Below are positions 53,024-62,293 of a DNA stretch of 64,000 nucleotides, in pieces. The first letter of the stretch is position 1. Each line of letters starts with the position of its first letter. A program made the translations under genes and the position numbers. The notes under the pieces were generated by a model. That model did no database searches. It saw only the letters and a list, made by a program, of their open reading frames with translations, and was not told the DNA's origin. Source of the stretch: Stenotrophomonas sp. 704A1 (GTDB taxonomy: Bacteria; Pseudomonadota; Gammaproteobacteria; Xanthomonadales; Xanthomonadaceae); contig NZ_CP130831.1 of assembly GCF_030549525.1 (NCBI RefSeq), forward strand, positions 323,501 through 387,500, written 5' to 3'.

Positions 53024-55080
53024 GCGCCGAATACCAGGACAAGAAGAAGGTCGATCGCCTTGATCGCAGCAAAGGGCAGCAGTACGCCACCGAGGCCGTA
53101 CACCAGCATGTTCCGGCGCAGCAGCGCCGTTGCGGTGGCCGGACGGAAGCGCACGCCGCGCAGCGCCAGCGGAATCAGCGCGGGAATCACCAGGGCGTTG
53201 AAGATCAGCGCGGCCAGCACCGCATTGCGCGGGCTCGACAGCTGCATCACGTTCAGCGCGGCCATCGCCGGCACCGTGGCGGCAAACAGCGCCGGCAGGA
53301 TCGCGAAGTACTTGGACACGTCGTTGGCCAGCGAGAAGGTGGTCAGCGCGCCGCGGGTGATCAGCTGCTGCTTGCCCACTTCCACCACCGCCAGCAGCTT
53401 GGCCGGATCCGAATCCAGATCGACCATGTTGCCGGCCTCCTTGGCCGCCTGCGTGCCGGAGTTCATCGCCAGGCCGATGTCGGCCTGGGCCAGCGCCGGT
53501 GCATCGTTGGTGCCATCGCCTACCATCGCCACCAGCCGACCACCGGCCTGCTCGGCGCGGATACGTGCCAGCTTGTCTTCCGGCCGCGCTTCGGCGATGT
53601 AGTCGTCGACGCCGGCCTCGGCCGCGATCGCCGCCGCGGTCAGTGGATTGTCGCCGGTGATCATCACCGTGCGGATGCCCATCGCACGCAGCTGCGCGAA
53701 CTTCTCGCGCATGCCGTGCTTGACCACGTCGGACAGCTCGATGACACCCAGCACGTGGCGACCCTCGGCCACCACCAGCGGGGTGGCGCCATTGCGGGCG
53801 ACCTGATCCACGCGGCCGGCCAGCTCGGCCGGCACGTTGCCGCCAAGCGCCTGCACGTGGGCACGGATGGCATCAGCCGCCCCCTTGCGGATCTGACGAC
53901 CGTGCGCCAGATCGACACCGGACATGCGGGTCTGCGCGCTGAAGGCCAGGTACTCGGCGTGGTCCGGTTCGGGCGTGGTGCAGCCCTGCTCGCGGGCCAG
54001 GCGCACGATCGACTTGCCCTCCGGGGTCGGGTCGGCCAGCGACGACAGCAACGAGGCTTCACGCAGCTGCTCGGCATCGATCCCGGCCAGCGCGTGGAAA
54101 TGGCTGGCCTGGCGGTCGCCGTAGGTGATGGTGCCGGTCTTGTCGAGCAGGAGTACGTCGACGTCGCCCGCCACTTCCACCGCTTTGCCCGACTTGGCCA
54201 GCACATTGGCCGCCAGCGCCCGGTTCATGCCGGCGATGCCGATGGCCGGCAGCAGGCCGCCGATGGTGGTCGGAATCAGGCACACCAGCAGCGCGATCAG
54301 CAGCAGCGGATCGACCGCCACGCCCACCGCCGCGCCGATCGCCGGCAGCGTCGCCACCACCACCAGGAAGGTCAGCGTCATCGCCGCCAGCAGCAGGGTC
54401 AGTGCGATCTCGTTGGGGGTCTTCTGGCGGTTGGCGCCTTCCACCAGCGCGATCATCCGGTCCAGGAAACTGTGGCCCGGCTCGGCGGTCACCCGCACGA
54501 TGATCTGGTCGGACAGCACCTTGGTGCCACCGATCACCCCCGAGCGGTCGGTGCCGGCTTCGCGCAGCACCGGCGCCGATTCGCCGGTCACCGCTGCTTC
54601 GTTGATGGTGGCCAGGCCCTGCACGATCTCGCCATCGGCCGGCACCAGCTCGCCGGCGCTGACGATCACATGGTCGCCGGGGCGCAGTTCGGCCGCCGGC
54701 ACTTGGGTTTCCACCGCGCCTGCCTGCGGCGCCGCCAACCGGCGTGCCACCAGGTCCTGGCGGGCACGCCGCAGCGAGGCGGCCTGGCCGCGGCCGCGGG
54801 CTTCGGCCACCGCCTCGGCGAAGTTGCCGAACAGCACCGTGACCAGCAGGATCGCGGTCACCGCCAGGCCGAAGCCAAGCGGTGCATTGCCGCTCAGGGT
54901 GATGAGCGCGGCGACCAGGGTGCCGGCCATGACCACGGCCATCACCGGGCTGCGCACCAGGTGCATCGGTGACAGCTTGCGCACCGCCTCGAACAGCGCA
55001 CGGCGCAGGCCGGCGGCATCCAGCAGGGCGGGGCGGGAAACCACGGAAGAGGAACGATGTGCGGTTGCGTGACTACTCAT
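53020..55080 (-). CDS. kdpB: KdpB, P-type ATPase subunit
   Basis: A 686-residue P1A-type ATPase that drives high-affinity potassium import. The phosphorylated Asp (about residue 313) lies in [13 protein letters not shown]. The actuator-domain motif is [15 protein letters not shown], the N-domain runs between, and the hinge motif is [25 protein letters not shown]. Membrane helices cover both ends. It pairs with KdpA, KdpC and KdpF in the same operon, 10 bases after kdpA. The inhibitory serine region of the E. coli protein is in the TGES motif and is kept. Confidence 0.96.
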   Translation of the reverse strand: MSSHATAHRSSSVVSRPALLDAAGLRRALFEAVRKLSPMHLVRSPVMAVVMAGTLVAALITLSGNAPLGFGLAVTAILLVTVLFGNFAEAVAEARGRGQAASLRRARQDLVARRLAAPQAGAVETQVPAAELRPGDHVIVSAGELVPADGEIVQGLATINEAAVTGESAPVLREAGTDRSGVIGGTKVLSDQIIVRVTAEPGHSFLDRMIALVEGANRQKTPNEIALTLLLAAMTLTFLVVVATLPAIGAAVGVAVDPLLLIALLVCLIPTTIGGLLPAIGIAGMNRALAANVLAKSGKAVEVAGDVDVLLLDKTGTITYGDRQASHFHALAGIDAEQLREASLLSSLADPTPEGKSIVRLAREQGCTTPEPDHAEYLAFSAQTRMSGVDLAHGRQIRKGAADAIRAHVQALGGNVPAELAGRVDQVARNGATPLVVAEGRHVLGVIELSDVVKHGMREKFAQLRAMGIRTVMITGDNPLTAAAIAAEAGVDDYIAEARPEDKLARIRAEQAGGRLVAMVGDGTNDAPALAQADIGLAMNSGTQAAKEAGNMVDLDSDPAKLLAVVEVGKQQLITRGALTTFSLANDVSKYFAILPALFAATVPAMAALNVMQLSSPRNAVLAALIFNALVIPALIPLALRGVRFRPATATALLRRNMLVYGLGGVLLPFAAIKAIDLLLVLVFGA

Positions 55081-55090
55081 GGGGGTGTCC

Positions 55091-56800
55091 TCAGTGCAGT
55101 CCCAGGCTCAGGTGGTCGGCGATCGGGCCGAGCACCAGCGCCGGCATGAACTGCAGCACGGTAAGGATGACGATCACCGAGACCAGGGTCAGGGCGAAGG
55201 TCGGGGTTTCGATCTGCAGGCTGCCCGCCGATTCCGGTGCCTGCCGCTTGGCGGCCAGCTGCGCGGCCACCACCAGCGGAATCACCAGCAGCGGGAAGCG
55301 GCCCAGCAACAGCACCAGAGAACAGCTCAGGTTCCACCACGGGGTGGCATCGCCCAGGCCCTCGAAGCCCGAGCCGTTGTTGGCATAGGCCGAAACGTAT
55401 TCGTAGAAGACCTGGCTGATGCCATGGAAGCCCGGGTTGGAGGTGCCGGCCAGGCCGGGCACGGCCAGGGTGATCGCGGTGAACAGCAGCAGCGTGATCG
55501 GCTGCAGCAGCACCAGCAGGGCCAGCAGGCGCACCTGCGGCGTCTCCAGCTTGCGGCCGAACAGTTCCGGCGTGCGCCCGGTCATCAGGCCGGCAAGGAA
55601 GACACCCAGCAGCAGGTAGACGATGAACTGCTGCAGGCCGCAGCCGATGCCGCCCCAGATGGCACTGACCAGCATGTTGACCATCGCCAGGCCACCGGAG
55701 AGCGGGCTCAGCGAATCATGCATGCCGTTCACCGAACCGTTGGACACCTGGGTGGTCACCGCCGCCCACAGCACGGTGGCATCGGCCCCGAAGCGTACTT
55801 CCTTGCCCTCCATCAACAACGGCGTGGCCGCGCTGGCACTGTGGCCCTCGCTCCACACCATCGCGCCGGTGGACAGCAGCGACATGCCGAGCATGCAGCT
55901 GAACACCAGGGCGCCGAAGCGGCGGCGGCCGGTGAATGCGCCGATCATGAAGATCACCGCCATCGGTACCAGCAGGATGCCGATCACTTCCAGCATGTTC
56001 GACACCGGGGTCGGGTTTTCCAGCGGGAAGCTGCTGTTCGGGCCGTACCAGCCGCCGCCATTGGCGCCCAGCTGCTTGGCTGCGACCATCGCCGCCACCG
56101 GGCCCAGCGGCAGCTTCTGCTGGGCCATGCCTGCGGCGGCATCGATCGGCGTCGCCTGCGGGCCGCCGGCCAGCGTCGAGGGAACCCCCTGGCTGGTCAG
56201 CAGCAGCGTCCACACCAGGCACAACGGCAACAGGAAGCGCACGCACAGGCGGACCACGTCTGCGTAGTAGTTGCCCACCGCCACCTGGCGGTCGTCGCCG
56301 CTACCGGTGGCCGCAGCGGCCTGCGGCGCAGGCGAGAACAGCGCACGCAGGGTGGCCACCGCCAGTGCCAGGCCCATCATCGGCGTCACCACCTGCAGGC
56401 CGGTGATGCCGGTCATCTGCGAGAAGTAGGACAGCTGCGCCTGTCCCGAATAGTGCTGCTGGTTGGTGTTGGTCAGGAACGAGATCATCGTGTGCAGCGC
56501 GGTGTCCCAGCGCATGTTCGGGATCTGGTCCGGATTCAGCGGCAACCACGCTTGGGTCATGAACACGGCCTGGGTCAGCACCGCGACCACCACGTTGCTG
56601 AGCACGAAGGCCAGCACGTAGCCGCGCCAGGACATCGAGCGCGCGGGATCGACGCCGAGGATCCTGTACAGCGGCTTCTCGATCCAGTGGAACAGCACGT
56701 CGACCTTCATCGGCGTGCCGCGCATCACCCGCGCCAGGTACAGGCCCAGCGGCCATGCCAGCAGCAGGCTGGCGGCAAGAATGGCAAGAATTTCAGTCAT
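55091..56800 (-). CDS. kdpA: KdpA potassium-channel-like subunit
   Basis: A 569-residue inner-membrane protein with about ten helices in four MPM repeats, providing the selectivity filter of the Kdp pump. Recognisable regions are [35 protein letters not shown] near the N-terminus, [44 protein letters not shown] and [22 protein letters not shown], the latter two close to filter glycines. It is 12 bases after kdpF and precedes kdpB. Confidence 0.96.
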   Translation of the reverse strand: MTEILAILAASLLLAWPLGLYLARVMRGTPMKVDVLFHWIEKPLYRILGVDPARSMSWRGYVLAFVLSNVVVAVLTQAVFMTQAWLPLNPDQIPNMRWDTALHTMISFLTNTNQQHYSGQAQLSYFSQMTGITGLQVVTPMMGLALAVATLRALFSPAPQAAAATGSGDDRQVAVGNYYADVVRLCVRFLLPLCLVWTLLLTSQGVPSTLAGGPQATPIDAAAGMAQQKLPLGPVAAMVAAKQLGANGGGWYGPNSSFPLENPTPVSNMLEVIGILLVPMAVIFMIGAFTGRRRFGALVFSCMLGMSLLSTGAMVWSEGHSASAATPLLMEGKEVRFGADATVLWAAVTTQVSNGSVNGMHDSLSPLSGGLAMVNMLVSAIWGGIGCGLQQFIVYLLLGVFLAGLMTGRTPELFGRKLETPQVRLLALLVLLQPITLLLFTAITLAVPGLAGTSNPGFHGISQVFYEYVSAYANNGSGFEGLGDATPWWNLSCSLVLLLGRFPLLVIPLVVAAQLAAKRQAPESAGSLQIETPTFALTLVSVIVILTVLQFMPALVLGPIADHLSLGLH

Positions 56801-56812
56801 GGCAGGCTCCGT

Positions 56813-56905
56813 TCAGAACGACTCGGGCCGCAGCACGACATACAGAAGATAGGCGGCGGCAACCAGCACCAGCACGCCACACAACAACGACAGCCAGGGG
56901 GACAT
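56813..56905 (-). CDS. kdpF: KdpF accessory peptide (30 aa)
   Basis: A 30-residue single-helix inner-membrane peptide: MSPWLSLLCGVLVLVAAAYL then LYVVLRPESF. It is the first gene of kdpFABCDE, matching the 29-residue E. coli protein in size and hydrophobicity and in its C-terminal E-[SA]-F end. It stabilises the Kdp complex and fills a lipid-like site. It is too short for ordinary gene finding; the position, 12 bases before kdpA, and the hydrophobic pattern support the call. Confidence 0.9.
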   Translation of the reverse strand: MSPWLSLLCGVLVLVAAAYLLYVVLRPESF

Positions 56906-56996
56906 GGAATGTGAGACCTGGTGGAACCCCTCCACCTCAGGCCGCCATCGTCATCCTGCCACGCATAAACGCACTACGTGCCGGAGCTGGCCGGCA

Positions 56997-57013
56997 CGTA
57001 AAAAGTGCATAAA
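56997..57013 (-). promoter_or_regulatory. KdpE box upstream of kdpF
   Basis: On the minus strand the 17-mer TTTATGCACTTTTTACG agrees with the E. coli KdpE box TTTATA-N5-TTTACA in 10 of the 12 fixed positions (one mismatch per half). It ends 91 bases before the kdpF start. A perfect 9-bp hairpin (ACGTGCCGG/CCGGCACGT, 56976-56999) abuts it on the kdp side. A -10-like TTTATG lies near 56970. Confidence 0.75.
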
Positions 57014-57077
57014 TTCCTGGCCCGCTGCCGTAACCAGGCGCCGGGCGTGGCCGGGCCGGTCCGCCGCGATGCGGCGC

Positions 57078-57743
57078 TCAGCCCGCCGGGGCGGCAGGCG
57101 GCGCCAGGCCTTTCAACTGGCGATAGCGCTGCAGGCTGTTGTCGATCTCGAACTTCAGCGCCTGCTGCTGCTGCTCGAAACTGGCCAGCAGCCGCTGCTG
57201 CGACTGCAGCTGTGCATGGCGCTGGCGGATGGCCGTGGCCTGCTTTGCGGCCACCTTGGCGCCCGCCAGTTCGCGGTCACCGGCGGCCGCGAGCAGCGCC
57301 ACCAGCGAGTCGCGCAGGCTGGCGACGTTGTACTGGGCGGTCTTGAGGTTGTTGTCGAGCACTTCCTGGCGCTCGGCGAACACCCGCCGCAGCGCATCCT
57401 CGTCGCTGTAGGTGGTCAGCATCGCCTGTTCGGTGCGCTGCCGGGTCTGCTCGGCCATCTGGTCCAGCTGGGCCTGCGCCGCCGCCGTACTGGCGGCAGC
57501 GCGTTCCTCGTCGGTCAACGCGCGCTGCACCTGGGCATTGCGCACGCCACTGCGCGCATTGAACTCTTCGCGCGCGTTGTTCACCGCATCGGCCGGCAGC
57601 GCATCGCTGCAGATCCGCTCCTTGCCCTCGTTCCAGCAGTACAGCTTCTTCTCCGCAGCGGCCTTGCCGCGCGGCTGCGCCAGCAGCGCGGCCGGGAGTG
57701 CCAGCAACAGGCCGGCGGCAACGATGGCAGGAACTCGGAACAT
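57078..57743 (-). CDS. exported coiled-coil protein (221 aa)
   Basis: A 221-residue protein with a signal peptide (MFRVPAIVAAGLLLALPAALLA), so probably periplasmic. The sequence after it contains a short DUF4124-like start with two cysteines (KLYCWNEGKERICSDALPADAV) and then a long charged helical stretch (about residues 60-205) rich in Ala, Gln and Arg that is likely coiled coil. I do not recognise a characterised family. It follows pyrE by 18 bases in the same direction, so the two may be co-transcribed. Its stop lies 65 bases from the KdpE box. Confidence 0.72.
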   Translation of the reverse strand: MFRVPAIVAAGLLLALPAALLAQPRGKAAAEKKLYCWNEGKERICSDALPADAVNNAREEFNARSGVRNAQVQRALTDEERAAASTAAAQAQLDQMAEQTRQRTEQAMLTTYSDEDALRRVFAERQEVLDNNLKTAQYNVASLRDSLVALLAAAGDRELAGAKVAAKQATAIRQRHAQLQSQQRLLASFEQQQQALKFEIDNSLQRYRQLKGLAPPAAPAG

Positions 57744-57761
57744 GCGACCTTTCCCCTGGGG

Positions 57762-58421
57762 TCAGCGTGTGGAACGGACACCGTACTGGGCGCGATAGGC
57801 CTCCAGCGGCTGCCGGTAGCCCACAAGTTCCGGATTTCCGGAGGCGAAATCAAGCAGGTCGGCCAGCGTCGCCACGGCGATCACCGGAATCCCGGATTCC
57901 TCGGCCACGGCCTGGGCCGCCGAGCGGTGGTCGCTGTCCGAGGCGATTTCCTGGCGGTCCAGGGCCACCACGATGCCAGCCGGAATGCCACCGGCGGCGC
58001 GGATGATCGACAGGGCCTCGCGGATCGCGGTACCGGCGGTGATCACGTCGTCGACGATCAGCACGCGCTTGCCGGTCATGTCGGCGCCAATCAGCTGGCC
58101 GCCTTCGCCGTGGTCCTTCACCTCCTTGCGGTTGAACGACAACGGCAGGTCGCGGCCGCGCTGGGCCAGCTCACAGGCCATCGCGGTGGCCAGCGGGATG
58201 CCCTTGTACGCCGGGCCGAACACCACGTCGTACTTGATCCCGCTGGCGTCGATGGCATCGGAATAGCACGCGCCCAGCTGCGACAGCAGGGATCCGGAGT
58301 CGAAACGACCGGCATTGAAGAAATAGGGGCTCAGCCGGCCGGACTTGAGGGTGAACTGGCCAAAGCGCAGGGCGTCGGCAGTCAGGGCCAGCTGCAGGAA
58401 ACGGTGACGGTGGTCGCTCAT
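57762..58421 (-). CDS. pyrE: orotate phosphoribosyltransferase
   Basis: A 219-residue enzyme of pyrimidine synthesis joining orotate to phosphoribosyl pyrophosphate. Motifs: FGQFTLKSGRLSPYFFNAG near residues 22-40, the flexible loop with KEVKDHGEGG and the PRPP loop VLIVDDVITAGTA near 118-130. The start MSDHRHRF at 58421 is chosen from the E. coli alignment; an ATG at 58442 would add seven residues. It is divergent from exonuclease III and near it, the same neighbourhood as pyrE with the exonuclease III-like crc gene in Pseudomonas. Confidence 0.95.
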   Translation of the reverse strand: MSDHRHRFLQLALTADALRFGQFTLKSGRLSPYFFNAGRFDSGSLLSQLGACYSDAIDASGIKYDVVFGPAYKGIPLATAMACELAQRGRDLPLSFNRKEVKDHGEGGQLIGADMTGKRVLIVDDVITAGTAIREALSIIRAAGGIPAGIVVALDRQEIASDSDHRSAAQAVAEESGIPVIAVATLADLLDFASGNPELVGYRQPLEAYRAQYGVRSTR

Positions 58422-58584
58422 CAAAACTCGATTCATCTTCATTTGGAGCGCAAATCCTAATCCAGCTGGGCTTTCCGCGCTCGTCCGGCGCCTTCACGGG
58501 CACCGCCCGGGCCCGCCGGGCGGACTGCGCAGCCCGGCAGCCAACCGGTATGCTTGCCCGGTTTCCCGCCGTAGGTTCTTCCGC

Positions 58585-59385
58585 ATGCGCATCATCAGCT
58601 TCAACGCCAATGGCATCCGTTCGGCCGCCACCAAGGGCTTCCTTGACTGGTTCCGGGCTCAGGATGCCGACGTCCTCTGCATCCAGGAGACAAAGGCCCA
58701 GGAAGACCAGCTGACCGACCCGATGTTCCGCCCGGACGGGCACCACTGCTTCTACCGCGACGCCATCACCAAGAAGGGCTACAGCGGTGTGGCGATCTAC
58801 AGCAGGCGCGAGCCGGACCAGGTCATCACCTCGCTGGGCTGGGCCCCGTTCGACGACGAAGGCCGCTACATCGAGGCGCGCTACGGCAACCTCAGCGTGG
58901 TGTCCTTCTATATTCCGTCCGGCAGCTCCGGTGATCTGCGCCAGGGCTTCAAGTTCGAAGTGATGGAATGGCTGCGGCCGATCCTCGAGGAGTGGGCGCG
59001 CAGCGGCCGCGACTACGTGCTGTGCGGCGACTGGAACATCGTGCGTTCGGCGCTGGACATCAAGAACTGGAAGTCCAACCAGAAGAACTCCGGCTGCCTG
59101 CCGGAAGAGCGCGACTGGCTCAATGCCCTGTGCGCCGACCACGGCCAGGCCACCGATGTCGCCGCCGGCCGCGGCTGGGCCGACGCCTACCGCCTGCTCA
59201 ACCCCACCGGCGAGGACTACACCTGGTGGAGCAACCGTGGCGCCGCCCGCGCCAACAACGTCGGTTGGCGCATCGACTACCAGTTCATCACCCCGGGCCT
59301 GCGTGACCGCCTGCGCGGCTGCTCGATCTACCGCGACCAGCGCTTCTCCGACCACGCCCCGTTCATCGTGGACTACGACCTGTGA
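58585..59385 (+). CDS. xthA: exodeoxyribonuclease III
   Basis: A 266-residue ExoIII/AP endonuclease of the EEP superfamily. All catalytic residues expected for activity are present: Asn in FNANGIR, Glu in CIQETKAQ, the Asp-Asn pair in CGDWNIV, Asp in RIDYQF, and Asp-His in FSDHAPFIVDYDL. It removes damaged 3' ends and cuts at abasic sites. Its stop overlaps the GTG of the ampG-like gene. In S. maltophilia an operon called ampN-ampG has been described; this gene occupies the ampN place, so that may be its role. Crc of Pseudomonas is a relative that lacks nuclease activity. Confidence 0.9.
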   Translation: MRIISFNANGIRSAATKGFLDWFRAQDADVLCIQETKAQEDQLTDPMFRPDGHHCFYRDAITKKGYSGVAIYSRREPDQVITSLGWAPFDDEGRYIEARYGNLSVVSFYIPSGSSGDLRQGFKFEVMEWLRPILEEWARSGRDYVLCGDWNIVRSALDIKNWKSNQKNSGCLPEERDWLNALCADHGQATDVAAGRGWADAYRLLNPTGEDYTWWSNRGAARANNVGWRIDYQFITPGLRDRLRGCSIYRDQRFSDHAPFIVDYDL

Positions 59386-60686
59386 GTGAGGCCGCGGCGG
59401 CGCCCAGCTACAAGGGCTGGGCCGGCATCAAGCGCGCCTTCGGCACGCCGTCGGCGTTGACCATGGCGCTGCTCGGCTTCGGCAGCGGCCTGCCGTTCCT
59501 GCTGATCGCCTCGCAGACCCTGTCGACCCGCCTGCGCGATGTCGGCCTGGATCTCGGCAGCATCGGCCTGATCAGCCTGGCCAGCTTCTTCTACCTGCTC
59601 AAGTTCGTGTGGGCCCCGCTGCTGGACCGTTACGCGTTTCCGCTGCTGGGCAGGCTCGGCCGCCGCCGTTCCTGGCTGCTGGTGTCCCAGGTGGCGGTGC
59701 TGGCCGGCCTGGTGGCGCTGGCCTTCGTGCGTCCCGAACAGGGGGTGTGGCCGCTGGTGGGCTGGGTGCTGGCCGCGTCTTTCGCCGGCGCCACCCAGGA
59801 TTCAGTGGTCGATGCCTACCGCATCGAAATCGCCCCGCAGACCGCGCAGGCCGCGCTGGCCGCCACCTATACGCTGGGCTACCGCATCGGTCTGATCCTG
59901 GCCGGTGCCGGCGCCCTGTACCTGGCCCAGTTCGAAGGCTGGATCGTGGCCTACCTGGCCATGGCCGGGCTGATGCTGCTGCCGATCCTGGCCACGCTGT
60001 TCTGCCGTGAACCCGATCGCCCGGCCAACGCGGTGCAGCGCCGCATCGACGTGGCCGAAGCCTTCGTACAGCCGATCACCAGCTTCTTCAGCCGCAACGG
60101 CATCGCCTTGGCGCTGGGGCTGTTGGCCTTCGTGGGCCTGTTCAAGTTCCCCGACCAGGTGATCGGGGTCATGGCCGGCCCGTTCTATCTGGATTCGGGC
60201 TTCGACAAGGCCGACATCGCCACCGTGTCCAAGTTGTTCGGCGTGTGGATGGGCATTGGCGGCGCCTTCCTCGGCGGAATCGCGGTGGCGGCGTTCGGCT
60301 TCCGGCGGATGCTGCTGGTGGCGGCGCTGGGCGTGGCCCTGTCGAACCTGGCTTTCCTGCTGATGGCGCACCACCCGGGCCAGCTGTGGGCGTTCTACGC
60401 CGCGCTCAGTGCCGACAACCTGTTCCAGGGCTTCGCCGGTACGGTGCTGGTGGCCTTCATGTCGTCACTGACCGACCGCAACTTCACCGCCACCCAGTAC
60501 GCCCTGCTGGTGTCGCTGGCGAACCTGCCGGGCAAGTTCGTCGGCGGCGTCTCCGGCTACCTCGTGGAGGCAACGTCGTACAGCACCTTCTTCATGCTCA
60601 GCGCGGTCACGGTGGTGCCGACCCTGCTGCTGCTGGCCTGGCTGTGGCCGCGCATCCTCGACCGTGGACCGTCCGCGGCGGCCTGA
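59382..60686 (+). CDS. ampG: AmpG-like muropeptide permease
   Basis: A 434-residue MFS inner-membrane transporter of the AmpG type: it imports anhydro-muropeptides released from peptidoglycan for recycling. Helices run from residue about 25 (LTMALLGFGSGLPFLLIAS) through 14 spans; the AmpG-typical WAPLLDRYAFPLLGRLGRRRSWL and ATQDSVVDAYRIEIA (residues about 130-145) are present. It starts at a GTG that overlaps the exonuclease stop by 4 bases (GTGA), so it is translationally coupled. In S. maltophilia, AmpG is needed for induced beta-lactamase expression (reported for an ampN-ampG operon). Confidence 0.87.
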   Translation: MSEAAAAPSYKGWAGIKRAFGTPSALTMALLGFGSGLPFLLIASQTLSTRLRDVGLDLGSIGLISLASFFYLLKFVWAPLLDRYAFPLLGRLGRRRSWLLVSQVAVLAGLVALAFVRPEQGVWPLVGWVLAASFAGATQDSVVDAYRIEIAPQTAQAALAATYTLGYRIGLILAGAGALYLAQFEGWIVAYLAMAGLMLLPILATLFCREPDRPANAVQRRIDVAEAFVQPITSFFSRNGIALALGLLAFVGLFKFPDQVIGVMAGPFYLDSGFDKADIATVSKLFGVWMGIGGAFLGGIAVAAFGFRRMLLVAALGVALSNLAFLLMAHHPGQLWAFYAALSADNLFQGFAGTVLVAFMSSLTDRNFTATQYALLVSLANLPGKFVGGVSGYLVEATSYSTFFMLSAVTVVPTLLLLAWLWPRILDRGPSAAA

Positions 60687-60763
60687 TTGCCTGCCCGCCC
60701 GGACTGCGGGATCATCGCCCGGACGCGCCGTGGGGGCGGTGCCTTGCGAACGGGGAGGGGAGC

Positions 60764-60994
60764 ATGGCCGACGTAATGCTGCGGGACCTGGACCCGTTGC
60801 TGCTGGAACGCATCAAGCGGGTGGCTGCCGCCCGCGGCTGGACCCACGAACAGACCTGTGCGGCATTGCTCGAGCAGGGCCTGTACAGCAGCGAGCTGGA
60901 AGTCCGCTCCGGCTTCGGCGATCCGGAAGTGGACGCGCTGTCCGATGCCATCGCTGCCCTGCAGGCCTTGCCCGCAGGGCAGGGCTTCGACTGA
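60764..60994 (+). CDS. ribbon-helix-helix protein, FitA-like, orphan
   Basis: A 76-residue protein with an N-terminal ribbon-helix-helix DNA-binding fold (VMLRDLDPLLLERIKRVAAARGWTHEQTCAALLEQGL) like the FitA/VapB antitoxins. No PIN-domain toxin gene lies next to it, so it is probably a stand-alone DNA-binding protein or a relic antitoxin. GGGGAGGGG precedes the ATG at 60764 by 3 bases. It is 78 bases after ampG and followed by a SMAG-like repeat pair. The C-terminal half is acidic (SDAIAALQALPAGQGFD). Confidence 0.78.
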   Translation: MADVMLRDLDPLLLERIKRVAAARGWTHEQTCAALLEQGLYSSELEVRSGFGDPEVDALSDAIAALQALPAGQGFD

Positions 60995-61021
60995 CCTGAC
61001 GCCCGGTCGCCGCGATACCTG

Positions 61022-61090
61022 TCCGCCGGGCATGGCCCGGCGCTACCGGGATGCTGTCGACGGGGTAGCGCCGGGCCATGCCCGGCGGAT
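61022..61090. repeat. SMAG-like pair, CTAC/GTAG facing inwards
   Basis: TCCGCCGGGCATGGCCCGGCG-CTAC and its inverse GTAG-CGCCGGGCCATGCCCGGCGG-A lie with their GTAG/CTAC ends facing each other across 18 bases. It stands between the convergent RHH and anmK genes. Each arm also folds on itself (CCGGGCATGGCCCGG). This is the reverse orientation of the pairs at 4054 and 22210, where GTAG is at the outer ends. Confidence 0.8.
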
Positions 61091-61100
61091 GTAGCCCCGC

Positions 61101-62228
61101 TCAGGCCAGATGGATCGCTCCCAGGATCCGCGGCCCCTTCGCCCCGGTCACGCTCGGCAGGTTGCCGGCCAGCCCGTCCATCGTCCGCTGCGCCAGCCAG
61201 GCAAACCCCATCGCCTCCACATACTCCGGGTCCAGCCCGTGCAGCGCGCTCGACTCCACCACCACGCCGGGCAGCCGCGCCGCCAGCCGCCGCATCAGCT
61301 GCGCGTTGCGCACGCCACCGCCGCATACCAGCACCCGTCGGGTGTCCGGCTGCTGGGCCAGCACTGCGTCGGCCACCGTTGCCGCCGTCAGTTCCAGCAG
61401 GGTGGCCTGCACGTCGGCGGCTGTGTACTGGCCGGCCGCCATGTGCGCTTCGGCCCACGGCAGGTGGAACTGCTCGCGCCCGGTGCTCTTCGGCGGCGGC
61501 AGCGCAAACCAGGGGTCCGAACGCCACGCCGCCAACAAGCTGTCATCCACCGCGCCACTGGCCGCATAGGCGCCGTCGGCGTCGAAGGTGCGGCTGGTAT
61601 GGCGCTGGCACCAGGCGTCCATCAGCGCGTTGGCCGGGCCGGTATCGAAGCCGCGCACGCTGCCCTGGCGGGGAATCAGGGTCAGGTTGGCGATGCCGCC
61701 CAGGTTCAGAACCGCGCGGTCTTCTTCGGCGGTACCGAGCATGCCCAGGTGGAAGGCCGGCATCAGCGGCGCGCCCTGGCCCCCGGCCGCCACGTCGCGG
61801 CGGCGGAAGTCGCAGACGGTGGTGATCCCGGTCAGCTCGGCGATCCGGTTGCCATCGCCCAGCTGCACCGTGAACGCCGGGTCGGCCAGCGGGCGGTGGC
61901 GCACGGTCTGCCCGTGCGAGCCGATCGCGCGCACCTGGCTGCGGTCCACACCGGCCTCGGCCAGCAGCTGGTTGGCGGCCTCGGCGAAGTGGATCGCGAT
62001 CCGCGCGTCCAGTTCGCCCAGTTCCTCCAGCGAGTCCAGCGGTCCGCCTTCGCCCAGCGCCACCAGCCGCGCGCGCAGCACCGGCTCCCAGCGGGCGGTC
62101 AGGCCGTGCACGAAGCGGCAGCCACCGCTGCCGGGGAACTGCACCAGCGCGGCATCGATGCCGTCGGCGCTGGTGCCCGACATCAGGCCAAGGTACAGGG
62201 GGGCGTCAACGTCGGCAGTCGTGTTCAT
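61101..62228 (-). CDS. anmK: anhydro-N-acetylmuramic acid kinase
   Basis: A 375-residue sugar kinase that turns 1,6-anhydro-MurNAc plus ATP into MurNAc-6-phosphate in peptidoglycan recycling. The family motifs are complete: [16 protein letters not shown] near residues 14-29, [13 protein letters not shown] near 101-113, [13 protein letters not shown] near 171 and [10 protein letters not shown] near 315. The start MNTTADVD at 62228 is chosen; an ATG at 62237 adds three residues. It lies beside the M23 endopeptidase gene in the same direction, with a terminator between them. AmpG and AnmK act in the same recycling route. Confidence 0.93.
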   Translation of the reverse strand: MNTTADVDAPLYLGLMSGTSADGIDAALVQFPGSGGCRFVHGLTARWEPVLRARLVALGEGGPLDSLEELGELDARIAIHFAEAANQLLAEAGVDRSQVRAIGSHGQTVRHRPLADPAFTVQLGDGNRIAELTGITTVCDFRRRDVAAGGQGAPLMPAFHLGMLGTAEEDRAVLNLGGIANLTLIPRQGSVRGFDTGPANALMDAWCQRHTSRTFDADGAYAASGAVDDSLLAAWRSDPWFALPPPKSTGREQFHLPWAEAHMAAGQYTAADVQATLLELTAATVADAVLAQQPDTRRVLVCGGGVRNAQLMRRLAARLPGVVVESSALHGLDPEYVEAMGFAWLAQRTMDGLAGNLPSVTGAKGPRILGAIHLA

Positions 62229-62242
62229 GGCGGGCATAAAAA

Positions 62243-62275
62243 AAGGACGCGGCAAGCTTGGGCTGCCGCGTCCTT
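62243..62275 (-). terminator. terminator of the M23 peptidase gene
   Basis: AAGGACGCGGCA pairs with TGCCGCGTCCTT around AGCTTGGGC. On the minus strand TTTTTTTA follows. It lies 19 bases past the stop at 62294 and just before the anmK start, so anmK must have its own promoter or rely on readthrough. Confidence 0.92.
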
Positions 62276-62293
62276 CCTCGTCAACGCAGGGGC

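Noticed and set aside
60764..60994. Complete toxin-antitoxin module
   Set aside because: There is no PIN, RelE or other toxin reading frame next to the ribbon-helix-helix gene on either strand.
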